From Choanephora cucurbitarum (taxonomy: Eukaryota > Mucoromycota > Mucoromycetes > Mucorales > Choanephoraceae), in the NCBI GenBank assembly GCA_025331435.1, contig JAIWNI010000004.1, positions 544,064 to 608,063 on the forward strand: a stretch of 64,000 bases of DNA, given 5' to 3'. Each line of letters begins with the position of its first letter. Position 1 is the first letter of the stretch. The notes under the pieces are model-generated. The model worked only from the letters and a program-made list of their open reading frames with translations. It was not told the origin of the DNA and searched no databases. This document shows positions 44,927 to 55,727 of this stretch, piece after piece. A program made the translations under genes and the position numbers.

Positions 44927-45439
44927 GCATCTCAAGTTTGTTTCTTCTAATAAGTTTTTTCATTTATTTACTTCTTCATATGTATAATTAACCAAAACAC
45001 AAAACATCCTAAAAACAATTTAAAATTACAAAAACCCAAAAACATAGTTGTGACTTGCCATGCAAACACTTAATAAACATGAGCCTTTGTGCCCCTAGAA
45101 AAAAAAAATAAGAGTTAATATGTAATATAGAAGGATGATTGTATAAGTGTACTAACCAAAATGTTGGTAATGTGATATAAGATATAGGCAAAATATAATA
45201 TGTGATAAAATTGGATAGTTAATATAAAGAAGAAAAAGTGTTGAATAAGGAAATAATGGGTCAAGGGGTTTTATACAAGATGAGTATTGTAACATGACAA
45301 TGGTCACAACAAGCAAACGTACAAAACACAAAATGGTTACCAATTGAGGATTTAGGTAAAACAACTCAGCTCACAACATTTGTTGAATAGCTGAACGATG
45401 AGATATTTATTTCCAATCAACCGAAGATAAGTGTGTCAA

Positions 45440-45640
45440 TCTTACCTTGGGGAAGGATGACCCTCCCCCTCCCAACGGATTTATACTAACTACGTTGTTC
45501 CTGGCTTATTCTAGCTCTGCATCGGTAGAGGGACGACCCTCCCTCCAACAGATTTATGCTAATTACTATGCACAAAAAAGAGTAGTTACGCGAAACGAGG
45601 TTTCGAATCCTGGTTCCCAGTTTGAAACGATTTTTTTTAC
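45440..45640 (+). ncRNA. candidate tRNA-derived SINE or tRNA pseudogene
   Basis: A-box-like tagctctgcatcggtagag (45512-45530), B-box-like ggtttcgaatcc (45599-45610, one base longer than consensus) and a T-run of 8 from about 45631, as for RNA polymerase III. The boxes are about 70 bp apart and no cloverleaf can be drawn, so it is not a working tRNA. A degenerate duplication (gaccctcc ... gatttat-ctaa) at 45467 and 45534 overlaps it. Confidence 0.3.
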
Positions 45641-45698
45641 AAGTTTTGTTGATTGACTCTTAGTTTTTTATGCGACTATTGTATTTTGGAGAAGTGCT

Positions 45699-46533
45699 TC
45701 ACAAGAGCAAATACCTTTTCGGCTTCTTTTCTTGAACATAAACCTTTATATAGGAGAAACCCTTGTTGAAGTATCTTCTGATCTTTAAAGGCTCCTCACC
45801 TACTGGGCTTACATTATCTAAAAATGCATGGATATTCTTTTTGAGAGTCAAAAAAATAATCACATTCTTGTTAAGCTTCTCTCTTTGCAGCTCCCCAGCA
45901 TCTTTCAATCCAACTGTATTCGCAATGGTGTTTGGGATACACTTCGGCAATGATAGACTTTTGTTGAGCAAAGTCGGGCTAACTTTGCAACAGGTGTACT
46001 GCACAACATCTATTGCCTGTGACTACAACATTGTTACAATGTTTTATCAGATTGTATCGCTCAGGCTCGCTTCTAAACAAATATCTGTTCAAGAGCATTC
46101 CTCTTTTCCAAATGAAATACTTTCTGTACCCTTCGTTTTATTCTTATGCTGTTAGCACCATAGAAACTATAATACATACCGGATAAGGAGTTGCATGTAT
46201 TTTCTGATACTCTCGAACTTTCAGCTGTTGACTTTTCTTTTGAAATTGAACTTTTTGCTGCTCTTTGTAGTCGAACTCTTTCACAGAGTAAAATGATGTG
46301 TCTTGGAAAAGCCCTTGAGACGAGTTAGCATCCTTAATTTCAATTGCATTCATATTCATTCTCTTTGTTACCAATGCATCAAAAGCAAATGCGTTATGAT
46401 TGCTGCTCTGATATAGTAGGAATAAAGCGAATGATTCCGGGCGGAGAGCTTTAAAAAGAGAGATTGCCTCGTCATCAAGCTGCTTCTTCATATGTTCTAT
46501 CGTCCAATAGCCGTTGGATAACACTACGTCCAC
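45699..46533 (-). pseudogene. DDE-type transposase remnant
   Basis: Minus strand. Exon-like segment NGYWTIEHMKKQLDDEAI, FALFLLYQSSNHNAFAFDAL, LVTKRMNMNAIEIKDANSSQ, KVREYQKIHATPYP; then an intron (gtatgt...aacag), HKNKTKGTESISFGKEECS with TGA at 46091-46089, further stops, and VSPTLLNKSLSLPKCIPNTI. The pattern GYW ... NHxAFAxDALVxxRMN is the catalytic middle of a fungal DDE transposase family. The acidic residue expected before SSNH is lost (LLYQSSNH), so it is dead. Its upstream end coincides with the 36-bp palindrome at 46520. Confidence 0.45.
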
Positions 46534-46555
46534 TTACGTAAGTGGACGTAGTGTT
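46520..46555. repeat. perfect 36-bp palindrome
   Basis: The left half aacactacgtccacttac is followed directly by its exact reverse complement gtaagtggacgtagtgtt, with no spacer. It sits at the boundary between the transposase remnant and unrelated DNA. It may be a closed hairpin end, an insertion scar or a protein-binding site. Confidence 0.95.
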
Positions 46556-46906
46556 TCCCGGAAAAAAATTCTTGTCACCAGCCCAAGTCATTCTCCATGA
46601 AATAAAAAAAAAGGAAGAATTTTTTTTCAAATTAAAAGGGCTACCCCCTTTTTTTTTGCCGCATAATAACTCGAGAAGGTTGGTTCATGGCACCAGACTG
46701 TGCTCAAATCGCTGCATGTACCTTTGATATTCCCATTGCTGTCACAACGGGAAATTCTCTGCCAACTTTCTAACTTTCCTAAATTCAGTGGCAATTTTTT
46801 TTTTTAATTTGACATTAAGCCTGAACCAATTATGCTTTAGGCTGTTGTTCGTTAATTTCTTTTCTCTTGTTTTGCTGTTTAGTGTTCTCTTATTATCAAT
46901 CTTCAA

Positions 46907-47651
46907 ATGTCAAGTCAACAGCCCACTTTGCTCGAAGTTCAATTTCTCCTCCAAAGAATCATTATGGGTAAATCTGAAATAATGATGGGAAAAATGGAAG
47001 AAATGCAGCAAGCAATTTCTTCTTTGAGAGAAGAAAATCAGGTTCTGAAGGATGAGGTTTAAAGGTTGTGCACTTCTGTAGGAAACGACCGGGTTGTTTC
47101 ATATTCGACCTCTACAGACCAAACTATCCTGAATGCTCAAAACAATGGCTTATTTTCTAACAACCTTGTTCCTCCCAGGGACGTTACGATAAAAAGCATT
47201 TCAGGTATTGACTGTTTTTGTCTGGGACAACTATCGCAAGCTTGCCACCAAGGTCCTCGGAAGAGAGATATCAGAACAAGAATTCCGGTCTTCCTGCAGG
47301 GACAACGTCAGCATCAACGTACTAAACTCTGTGATGTATGCCATCAAGAGAAAGCACGGCTTGATAAAAGCAAGTACTAACTTTGCTCAGCTGCCTTTGC
47401 ATATACAGAGCGATGCACAAGCCATGTTGGAAGCAAAGGCTGCCCCATTCTTGCCACTTGCTGCTTGCACCAAGAGTTGGGGAGGCAGAAAGCCTCTAAT
47501 TAGATACTGGCGTCGCCGTTCACAGCAATATATGATTAAAGAAGAATCAGAAAACGGAGATGAAGAAGACCACGAGCAAGAGTATGAAAATGCGGTTGAA
47601 GAAGCCGAAAAACAAGAAGAAGAGATAGTGAGCAAGCATAATGAATTATAA
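46907..47651 (+). pseudogene. unrecognised ORF with N-terminal coiled coil, one stop and one frameshift
   Basis: ATG at 46907: MSSQQPTLLEVQFLLQRI, then a heptad-like helix (MGKMEEMQQAISSLREENQV) to KDEV, where TAA (47060-47062) interrupts. It continues RLCTSVGNDRVVSYSTST ... DVTIKSISG, then a one-base shift near 47208 leads to TVFVWDNYRKLATKVLGREI ... MLEAKAAPFLPLAACTKSWG, and an acidic Glu-rich C-terminus to 47651. More exons may follow to about 47970 (LLLDPSVESAIVSAPMPNRI; KPASTTKRIRTLRR). I do not recognise the family. It could be an accessory ORF of a transposon. Confidence 0.4.
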
Positions 47652-48704
47652 GATACAAGTGCCTGTTTCTGATTTTTCATGTTACTGACGTTTCAATCAT
47701 AGAAGCCTGCCCCAAGCAACATTATCTCTTTTACTGGATCCAAGTGTTGAGAGCGCTATTGTCAGCGCCCCAATGCCTAACCGCATTGAAGGTATGTCTT
47801 GGCAATTGTTTTTAAAAGAGAAGATTGAGTTTATCAACTGAGTCTCTCGTTTGCATGTAATAAGTGAAAGTTGTGATATCGATTCTTAATAGACTAATAT
47901 TCAATGTATTGCTACAGAGAAAGGCAAGAAACCAGCTAGCACGACCAAGAGAATAAGAACATTAAGAAGATAAGATCTGGTAAGTGCAATGATAAGAAGC
48001 TAGTTTGTGTTCCTCGATATATGATATTATATCATCATACTGTAGACAAAGCAAGACGTTGATAATGATGATTAAGCTAAGTACTGTCATCTATAGTTTC
48101 TCTTTTCTAAGCTTAAATGTTTGTTTAAACGAGCACTGCTATCTATTTTATAATACAACGTAATAAACAATGCTGCCTATTCTATAATCCAATATAATAT
48201 ATAAACAATGCTACCTATTTTATAATACAAATCGAGGTATAAATGACCCCTAAATTGAACTTATAAGCAACAGATATGAGGATGCATCACGCTAGATCAT
48301 TTAGAAAAAAAGTAAGAAAGCTGGAGAAAAAAATTCAGCTTTCCTAAGAAAAACTGCAAAAACGTTAGGAAAGATGAACATGAAAAGTTCAGCTTTCTTA
48401 CTTTTAATACAGCAGACATCAGGTTTCTTACTTTTTGTAAAAAAAAAAAAAATCCCAGCTAAAATCTCCCATTGTACTTCAACATACGCTGAGACCAGCT
48501 TTCGCGGTAAACAACAGCGACTTCACGTTCATGTCCATCAAAACAGATATCTTCACCTATAAGTTGCTGCATTAGCTTATGATTCCAGTAATAAAGAGAG
48601 AAACATGTCTAAGTAAATCAAACTCACCTAATCGCTTCAAATGGAATTCCCATCAAACATGCTGTCTTCTGACAGATTCAGCGCTCAATTGTTGCTTGAA
48701 TGTA
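47652..48704. other. possible downstream exons, then non-coding with hairpin
   Basis: Up to about 47970 there may be two 3' exons of the preceding gene. From 48100 the DNA is AT-rich with short repeats (acaatgct-cctatttt-taat). Complementary stretches aagtaagaaagctg (48309) and cagctttcttactttt (48390), and cagctttc at 48339, can fold into a hairpin that resembles a MITE end. Confidence 0.35.
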
Positions 48705-49184
48705 TCATTGGTTAGTCTTTGGCAAAATCACCTCGCGAAGATGGGTCACCAAGGCAGGAATGCTTCTCTTAGTCATTTGCTGCTCTCTAGACCATTCGAT
48801 TACCATCACCTTAACATCGCTGTCACCCAAGGCGGAAATCCTCTTCAAATTCTTGCCTTGGGCACCTAAAGAAGTACTTCTTTTTTCGAGATATTCAAAA
48901 GCAAATTCTCTAATCTTTCTGGCCCTGTAAACGTTGACCATTTCCTTGTAAACTAATGCAACAGATTCTTCAGATGCTGCCATCTTTCGGCAAGTATCGG
49001 TTGTCCTCACGATTCTGAAGTAATGATACACACCATCATACTTTGCTGTTTCAGAAACATTGAGCTCATGTTGAATAAATGTAGCATTTGCGGCTAGTGT
49101 CGTGAATTTTTTGAGATTGTAATATTCAACACGTATAACAAAGTAAAAGTTAATCAGACCAAAAGAAAGTTGTTCTTTATTCAC
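48705..49184 (-). CDS. hypothetical exon or gene fragment, no family recognised
   Basis: Open minus-strand frame of about 159 codons without a convincing ATG at its 5' end. It contains VYHYFRIVRTTDTCRKMAAS, VNVYRARKIREFAFEYLEKR and SDVKVMVIEWSREQQMTKRS. Basic and helical composition looks coding. The frame may continue past 48705 through an intron. Function unknown. Confidence 0.35.
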   Translation of the reverse strand: MNKEQLSFGLINFYFVIRVEYYNLKKFTTLAANATFIQHELNVSETAKYDGVYHYFRIVRTTDTCRKMAASEESVALVYKEMVNVYRARKIREFAFEYLEKRSTSLGAQGKNLKRISALGDSDVKVMVIEWSREQQMTKRSIPALVTHLREVILPKTNQ

Positions 49185-49707
49185 ATCAAACTATTCTCTT
49201 ATTTATATAAAGCTAAATGGATCCTTATGAAACTGAGAATGTTGGCTTATCTCACGGTTCAGGCACAGATGCCTCTAGGAATGAGATTATTTATCTATTT
49301 GTGGGATGATTCATCTGACTCTGCATAAGTGTGTTGCGCTGTTAAGTCCGTGTTTAGGTTCAAAGTACCACTTTGGTCTGTGCTTGTTGTGAAATTATGA
49401 TATAGGTAAAGAGTAGATAAAAATAGAGGAGACAGTATGAAATACTTTGAGACTGATTATACGGGCTAATTTAGTCAAAGTGTTAACAAAGAGAGAAGAG
49501 AGGAGAAGAGAAGAGAGAGATTCCATCTATTCTGACTTTTACAAGAGTATTTATACTAAAGAATTCTATATGATTTCTTTGGTGTGTAATTTGACAGCTA
49601 TTGTTGTTTGTATTGAGTTACTGAGATGTCTGAGTCGAATGTATCTTGAAATAGTTTATCTTGTAATTATTGCTGTATGTTGCTATATCTTGTAGAGTTG
49701 TTGTATA

Positions 49708-49770
49708 TTGAATAATTGAATAATTGAATAATTGAATAATTGAATAATTGAATAATTGAATAATTGAATA
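49708..49770. repeat. 8-bp microsatellite (ttgaataa)n, about eight units
   Basis: Perfect tandem units in AT-rich DNA, with no gene overlap that I can support. Confidence 0.95.
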
Positions 49771-49884
49771 TTGTAGATCTTGTATCAGTCGGGTATGTTG
49801 TATTGTACGTTTAATTGTTATTTTAGATGTGTTTATAAAGATACACAATTTATATTTTCAACTACAGATTTATATAATCCTTTA

Positions 49885-50522
49885 TTAAAACTTGTCAGGG
49901 CTAAGTTTCATAATTGTTATTCCGATGTTAAAGAAGTATGATATAGTTTTATATGAAGGTAAAGTAAGAGCTTTATTATGACAGATCATCACACTTGCAC
50001 TTGTAACTACAAACAAGTATTTATTCATGTGAGCTTGTATGCAACAGAGATCCATTAAAGCAGCAGCATCAATCGTTACCTTCATGTATTCCTCAGCTTC
50101 AGATGCAACAGGAGGTTCGTTGATCTGATTTGCTTTTTTAGAAAAGCTATCAATCTTGACAGACTCTTTAGCTATCTCTATGTTTTTCTGCAAAAATCGA
50201 CACTTATGTCTGTCACTGATTGGACCTGAGTGACTGTGACGCAAAACATCTCTCTGTGCATTTTGATTCCATACCAAGTTCACTCAAATTTCAGGAACCT
50301 GATCAATACCCATAGCTTCGGTAAGCTGTTCATGTTGTTGAACAGCAACACTGTAAGTTTTGCTAATCTGGAAGCAACAGACAGCTTAGCAAACCTTTTC
50401 ATTCTGGATCTAGTTGATTGCGCTTTAGGCATAATAATTGTGTAGTTATTAGATAGAAGGAAACAGTAATTAAGTTTGACAGAATTAATCAAAAAGCTTT
50501 TGATGTTTACACAAGTAGCCAA
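49885..50522 (-). CDS. hypothetical gene, two open segments
   Basis: The upstream segment has a basic N-terminus MPKAQSTRSRMKRFAKLSVA (about 50432). The downstream one, joined by a likely intron near 50280-50345, has VWNQNAQRDVLRHSHSGPIS, RHKCRFLQKNIEIAKESVKI and KKANQINEPPVASEAEEYMK, and ends at 49885. Not recognised. Both segments look coding by composition only. Confidence 0.3.
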
Positions 50523-51977
50523 AAGTGAAATTCGGTAATTTGAAACAAAAGCAATATTACTGGATCAGATAATGAATAGCTCTGGACCTTTTATGACCCT
50601 TCCTGCTTAAGAACATCAACTTCAAAAATATTTTTTATTTTTTGTTTTTTTGCAGACGAGTACTAGATGTCTCAATGTAGAGCCAGTAATATTCGTATCC
50701 CGAACAACCTAGCGTTGACAGAATTTAAAAAATAAGATCCCATCTCTTGAAAAAGAAAAGTTAGTTTATTGCTCACGTATGGGAATGATGACTGAAAACA
50801 GCTGCGAGAGATATCAATGATAAAGAGGTGTTTAAAAAGCAAAATGTCAAATCCAAACTATCACATTCAGTGGCTCTCAAGCATTGTGAGTAGCCATTTG
50901 CAAGTGGAGTCTCTAGCAATTTTAAAGGGATGCATTCGTTTGAAATAGTCAGCGTCGCATACCACGTATCTGTATAAAAAGAAAAAAGAGCATGTAAAAG
51001 ACCCTTATGATCTAAGCTACGAGACCAGTGTAGGCAAGGAAAGAATAACGACAAGGCAGGGTAAGAAGCAGAGCAACAAACAAGCAGAGCAGACAAACAA
51101 GCAGACAAACAGACAAACAGACAAACATGTAGTGAACTACATAACCTAATAGCCCTATAATCCTAAATTACCCAATCATATCCCTCTTTCCATATTTATA
51201 AACTCCTTTAGAGATTTATTGTTCTTATTACTTTGAAATCTATTCTTATTTCAAATCACTATTTGAAATTCCTCTTTCAATGTCAGTAATAACTTTTATA
51301 ACTCTTTTTCTCATAAATACAAATAACATAACTGTAATTCTTTTTCTTCTTTCTTTGGTTTCTAACAAAGTATATTTACCAGAACTAGAAAAAGTAAGAA
51401 CAAAACATTATTTCTTTTTATCATTTTTTATTAATCCATAAATAAAGCCATCCATATTCTATTATCGATAAAAGTCAAGTGTATTATTTCGATATAATTA
51501 TTTGGTTAATTTCTATCTGGAATATTGAACACAAAGCCTTTTTAAGGAAACCCAAGCATTTCAACTTCCATCTCGAGTCTGACATCGAATTATTGTCCAA
51601 AGTAGTATTGTTTTATAAGTAGTTTTTTTAATCTAAACAATTTTTACCAACTTTATTTGTTTCAAAGTTACAATGAGTGTTTTTGTTAATAATATAGGTT
51701 ATAAAATACTGACCAATTCCTTGTTGGTAAGTTACTAATATAATTCAAGTGTTTAGAGTTTTTAGACAATTATATAAATAGATATAATTAAGAAAAATGA
51801 GTAAAAGAGGAAGAAATAGATTGTGCAAAATATCAGCCTGAATTTATGGTAGAAATTCAGACAGATTTCTTTTTGTTACAATTTACAGTGTAAATTATTG
51901 GCTTGATTTGAGTGTGGTGATTTAAATATTCATAAATTGGGCGGTTCATAAATCAATCTACTAAAGCTGCTTTTAAA
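50523..51977. other. AT-rich intergenic with short acaa/acag repeats
   Basis: Contains an imperfect run of acaaac/agac units at about 51067-51126. A minus-strand open frame at 50773-51108 (TLTISNECIPLKLLETPLAN) might be a relic exon but is not convincing. The rest up to 51977 is very AT-rich with no gene seen. Confidence 0.35.
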
Positions 51978-52352
51978 GTGGCGACCTTTTGTGTTCAGCT
52001 CTTCAAACAAAGTTGTCCAAAAGAAGTGAGTGGTGCTAGCCTTGCAGCAGCTCACCTAAAACTTATTTTGCAAAGAGCACTGAGAGAGCAGCTCGCTTTC
52101 CCAATGCTTTGTACTGCAGTCAGTACAAGTGTTGTCCATTGGGTCAAGATCGAAAGGTTAGAGATGGCCAAAGTCCGAAATATATGTAGCTCTTGGTCGC
52201 GTCTAAAAAAAGATAAAATCGTTTATAAGTTAGACGAATATTATGGTGCTTCTAACTGGGTGTTGATGCTTACTTGGCAAGCCTCGCTTGTTGCAAACAT
52301 GAATGAAAAGAGAAAAGAACAAAGACCCACATCTCAAACAGATTTTATTTGA
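51978..52352 (+). CDS. hypothetical exon-like ORF
   Basis: Open frame of 124 codons from a non-ATG codon: KQSCPKEVSGASLAAAHLKL, REQLAFPMLCTAVSTSVVHW, YYGASNWVLMLTWQASLVAN. Good coding composition, with a stop at 52352. Possibly the last exon of a gene whose upstream exons are not visible. No family recognised. Confidence 0.3.
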   Translation: MATFCVQLFKQSCPKEVSGASLAAAHLKLILQRALREQLAFPMLCTAVSTSVVHWVKIERLEMAKVRNICSSWSRLKKDKIVYKLDEYYGASNWVLMLTWQASLVANMNEKRKEQRPTSQTDFI

Positions 52353-52686
52353 AACTGATATAATGAAAATTAAACATAAGCAAGCCAAGTCACGTGATAG
52401 TAATCCTTTTATTTCCATTTTTTAATAATATACGTTTTGATTGATTGGATAATCTATTCATGTATTTTCTTCTTGTATTTACATTCTTCTTCAATGAAAT
52501 ACAACATGTTGATATTGTCGGCAAGTGTCATAAGTAGGGTGATCTTTTTTATCCGAATCGGTTATTCAATCTTGACAAGTTAATCATGCGCCTCAATTTC
52601 CTTCTCAATTTTTCTTATCTTACCACTATCCCCTTCCCTTTTTTTGATACTGCTCCAATATTATCAACATTTGGTATTCAATAAAA

Positions 52687-54357
52687 ATGTTCTCTGTCAT
52701 CACTTCCGTAATTGAACCCGTTTTGAACCTTGACAACATCAGCACTGCTTTTGCTTCCTTTGAAATCAATGGTGTCAAGAAATTCAACCAAACAATTAAA
52801 GTCAAATCTTCAGTCTTGGAGAAGTGTCTTGAGAGGATTGAAGAAGAGTGGAACATCTACAACAATTAGCAAAGAAAAAGAATTGAGGATTTTAATGCTC
52901 CTGTTGACCCAACAAAAAAGGTTCGCGCCAAGCGTGTTATCTTTAGTCAGACATACGAGTGTCATCGTGCAGGTAAGTATGTTTCTTCTGCCAAAGCTGG
53001 CAGACGCTCAGTTCAGAAGAAGTCAAAGAAGTGTACAGTTGAAGGTTGTTTGCTACATCAAGATGCCTTCATTCTACGTCTTTCATCCTATCAACTTGCA
53101 TGTCAATCACACTCCCGGTGACAGCTCGGAAGACTTGCGTACTTTGCCCCTTGGTTCCACTGTCTTGAATGAAATTGAGCAACAGTTGTTAAACAAGTAA
53201 GAATTGGTCTTCTTCGCAAGTTGGATAACTAAGAATTAAGATTGCATAGTCGAACTGTTTCTTACCATGACATCTGGAACCAATTGCAAAAGGTGGACAA
53301 TCTAAGTTTTATTTTACATCGCTTTTCGATCTCACATTTTACCTTTTCCTTAATTAGATCAACAAGAAGCTTTACTTGTTTAATGATGATGACATGGCTT
53401 CCTTGCAAATCTGGTTGAATGACATTCTTCCTTCTAAAGGATTTATTATCTTTCACGGCAACTTGGCCTCTTATTCAGATGATCCTTCTCTTTTCGCTTA
53501 CGGTTTTATATCACCTGGTCAGCAAGCCCTTATCAAGCAACCTCGTACCTTCTGTATGGATGTTACTTATAGCATTACTAGAAGACCCAACGACATACTG
53601 CACAGTATCGTTATGCGTGATGAGTTGATTGATCGCGGGCATCCTGTTGCCTATGTGGTTTGCGAACGATCACACTCTTGGCCCAGTTACTCAATGTCTA
53701 CAGTACCTGAAGAACGACGCGTTGATTGTAGATCCTTGGCAAATCACTATCAATTGCAGTCAAGCCGAAACTACTGCCATCAAGAATGTTTTTCCTGGCT
53801 ATGAGATTCAGTATTGTCTATTTCGTGTCTCTCAAGCATGGGGTAGACAACTGAACCTCAAGGTAAAGTATGGTAACACAGCTGCCGACAACCGTGTGAT
53901 GAGAGGAGAGACGATGACCGAGTTGAAGTCGATGCTCTTTGAAGATGCTTTGGATGTTTTCTATCAAAAGATTTAGGCATTTTTTGATGCTTATTCCAGT
54001 TTTGAAGAATTTCTCGACTACTTTGAAAAAGAATGGTGCGGCGAAGAGAAGTTCAAGATTTGGAGCCGTGCCTACCATCCTCTTGAGTTTAGCCACATGC
54101 TCACCAACAACTACATCGAATTCTGGCGCAACCAGCTGAACTCTGTTTACATGGCGAAAAATAGAAATAGAAGACTTGATAGGTTGGTGTATATCTTGAC
54201 GGAAGAAGTGGAGTATGATCTTGGAAAGGAGAAGATTAGAATATTGGAGAATACTGGAGCAATGACTCGTGCTCAAAGAAAAAGAAGAAGAGTAGAGTTG
54301 GAAGCCAAAAGGGTGCCAGAAGAATCAAGAAGTAGGATGAAGATGAAGACGATGTAG
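52687..54357 (+). pseudogene. second MULE-type transposase, decayed
   Basis: Reads MFSVITSVIEPVLNLDNIST ... EEEWNIYNN, TAG at 52867-52869, then a zinc/FAR1-like stretch (VIFSQTYECHRAGKY, KKCTVEGC) and several frameshifts. The MULE core follows: RTFCMDVTYSITRRPNDILH, IVMRDELIDRGHPVAYVV, NDHTLGPVTQCLQYLKNDAL, IKNVFPGYEIQYCLFRVSQA, MTELKSMLFEDALDVFYQKI, TAG at 53974-53976, then AFFDAYSSFEEFLDYFEKEW, LTNNYIEFWRNQLNS and NRRLDRLVYILTEEVEYDL to 54357. The frame across both stops continues, as expected for CAG-to-TAG changes. It is a different family from the MULE at 26880 and has no OTU domain. Confidence 0.7.
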
Positions 54358-54913
54358 ACATAGAAGGTGACGTACAGGTAGAAGGTAGGTTTATGGCTCA
54401 GTCGTTCACTTCTGAGGGTGCAGTATATTCCATTTTTGTTGATGACTCGGTTATCCAGAACTTTTCATGCTATTACTATTAAAAAAAAATCAGAGACTGA
54501 GTAAACACACACACTTATTGAAGCTTCATGTTCCTCACTTGAGCTTAACTTCTGCTGAAACTAACCTTTTTTCTAATGATGCACTCATTATTGATTTAAG
54601 CAATTCTGGTGATGCTGAAGAAGTATCACGAATTGAATATGAGCTTGTTCAAGCTAGTAGTATTATTACTATATCACAGTCGAAATGACCTTCTGCAAAC
54701 AAACAATTCAACAACACTTGAAGAAGCAAAACTTCTAAAAAGCAACCTCGAAAATTCTCTGAACGCTTTACAAGCATAAATGGATAAATACAACAATCTC
54801 ACTAGAATGAACACTCAAAGACAATAAACTTTTTTATATTTTCTACTATTGTCAAATTTATTTCGTTAAATGCTTGCTCAACTTCATCATTTCTCAAAAA
54901 AAAATCTCTAAGT
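54358..54913. other. 3' flank of the second MULE, possible C-terminal relics
   Basis: Open stretches such as FHAITIKKNQRL and LTSAETNLFSNDALIIDLSN may be a decayed C-terminal part or a separate relic. Nothing firm. Confidence 0.3.
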
Positions 54914-55552
54914 ATAATGGGGTTGCAAAAAATAAGATAAAAATTTAAATTTCCGTCTCAAATATGTTGACAATGCATGGAATGATTGATCCTCTTTATC
55001 TCTTTTTTGTACCAATATGGCTCAAAGAGCCCACTTAACTGATGCAGAAAAACGTCTTATTGTCAAATTAAGCCAAAGTGGTATGAAAGCTAAGCAAATT
55101 TCAACAGCTGCAGGTGTAAAATTGGCCAGCGTATACACACTCTTGAGAAGACGAAAATTGCAAGGTACGACAGATCGTGCTAAAGGATCTGGAAGACCTA
55201 GAAAACTTAGCCCTAGAGTTTTGAGGATTCTTAAGCGGGTCATTGTGCTCAACAGGAGAGCAACTTTGGCCGAATTGACGTCCTCTTTGCCTGTGAAGGT
55301 ACACAGGGACACCGTTCGTCGTGCACTGCGTAGAATGTGTGTATAGAATCCGATTCTTGAACTTTTCTCCATTCTACGTTTTCTCCTATAATTATTTTGT
55401 ATCAATTTCATTGCTTCTTTTGTTTCTTATATATTCCATCTCTTATTACCAACATTTTGGTCAGTATAATCAACCCATTGTTATCATATTTCTTAACCAT
55501 ATACTTTATCTAGTTGATGAATAAAATTAAAAACCACAGATTAACCCCACTG
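54914..55552 (+). mobile_element. internally deleted Tc1-type element, 639 bp
   Basis: Ends taatggggttgc and aaccccactg form short imperfect inverted repeats, flanked by TA at 54912-54913 and 55553-55554. Different TIRs from the Tc1 of the palindrome, so a different family. It encodes only the N-terminal DNA-binding part of the transposase. Confidence 0.7.
55017..55346 (+). CDS. Tc1 transposase DNA-binding domain only (truncated)
   Basis: 109 residues from ATG (MAQRAHLTDAEKRLIVKLSQ). The bipartite paired-like HTH of Tc1 transposases is complete: SGMKAKQISTAAGVKLASVY, linker with the GRPRKLSPR motif (GSGRPRKL), then second HTH RRATLAELTSSLPVKVHRDT, VRRALRRM. The ORF stops where the DDE catalytic domain should begin. 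No internal stop is seen, unlike the other transposases here. Such a protein could bind TIRs without cutting; that role is inference. Confidence 0.75.
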   Translation: MAQRAHLTDAEKRLIVKLSQSGMKAKQISTAAGVKLASVYTLLRRRKLQGTTDRAKGSGRPRKLSPRVLRILKRVIVLNRRATLAELTSSLPVKVHRDTVRRALRRMCV

Positions 55553-55727
55553 TACTTAGTATCCAGAATGATACTCTATAAAAAAAGTATACGAACTGTC
55601 AATAGACATTTCCATTTTTCAAAGCTGAAAAAAAGCTTACCTTGAGTTGGGCGAAGAAGGGCATAATCACCGGTATCGTAGTCAAGTCAGTGGGATATCG
55701 AATGTCTCTAAATGCAGAGCTGTACTA

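Larger units (their letters stand above)
39922..45107 (+). mobile_element. LINE 2: 5'-truncated L1-type non-LTR retrotransposon
   Basis: Same orientation as LINE 1 and about 1 kb downstream, but a different family (ORF proteins only moderately alike). ORF1 is open upstream of its first Met (VNIYGRRQGGLARLRAD), so the 5' end is probably missing. The 3' end has aataaa and an A-run at about 45099-45108. Flanks ataagagagttaatat (5') and aataagagttaatat (3') look like a decayed target-site duplication. Confidence 0.82.

Noticed and set aside
45599..45610. Functional tRNA gene at the B-box-like motif
   Set aside because: No acceptor or anticodon stems can be paired, and the A-B spacing is wrong; kept only as a SINE candidate.
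49708..49770. CRISPR-like array at the (ttgaataa)n tract and at 29763
   Set aside because: No spacers between units and a eukaryotic setting; these are simple tandem repeats.
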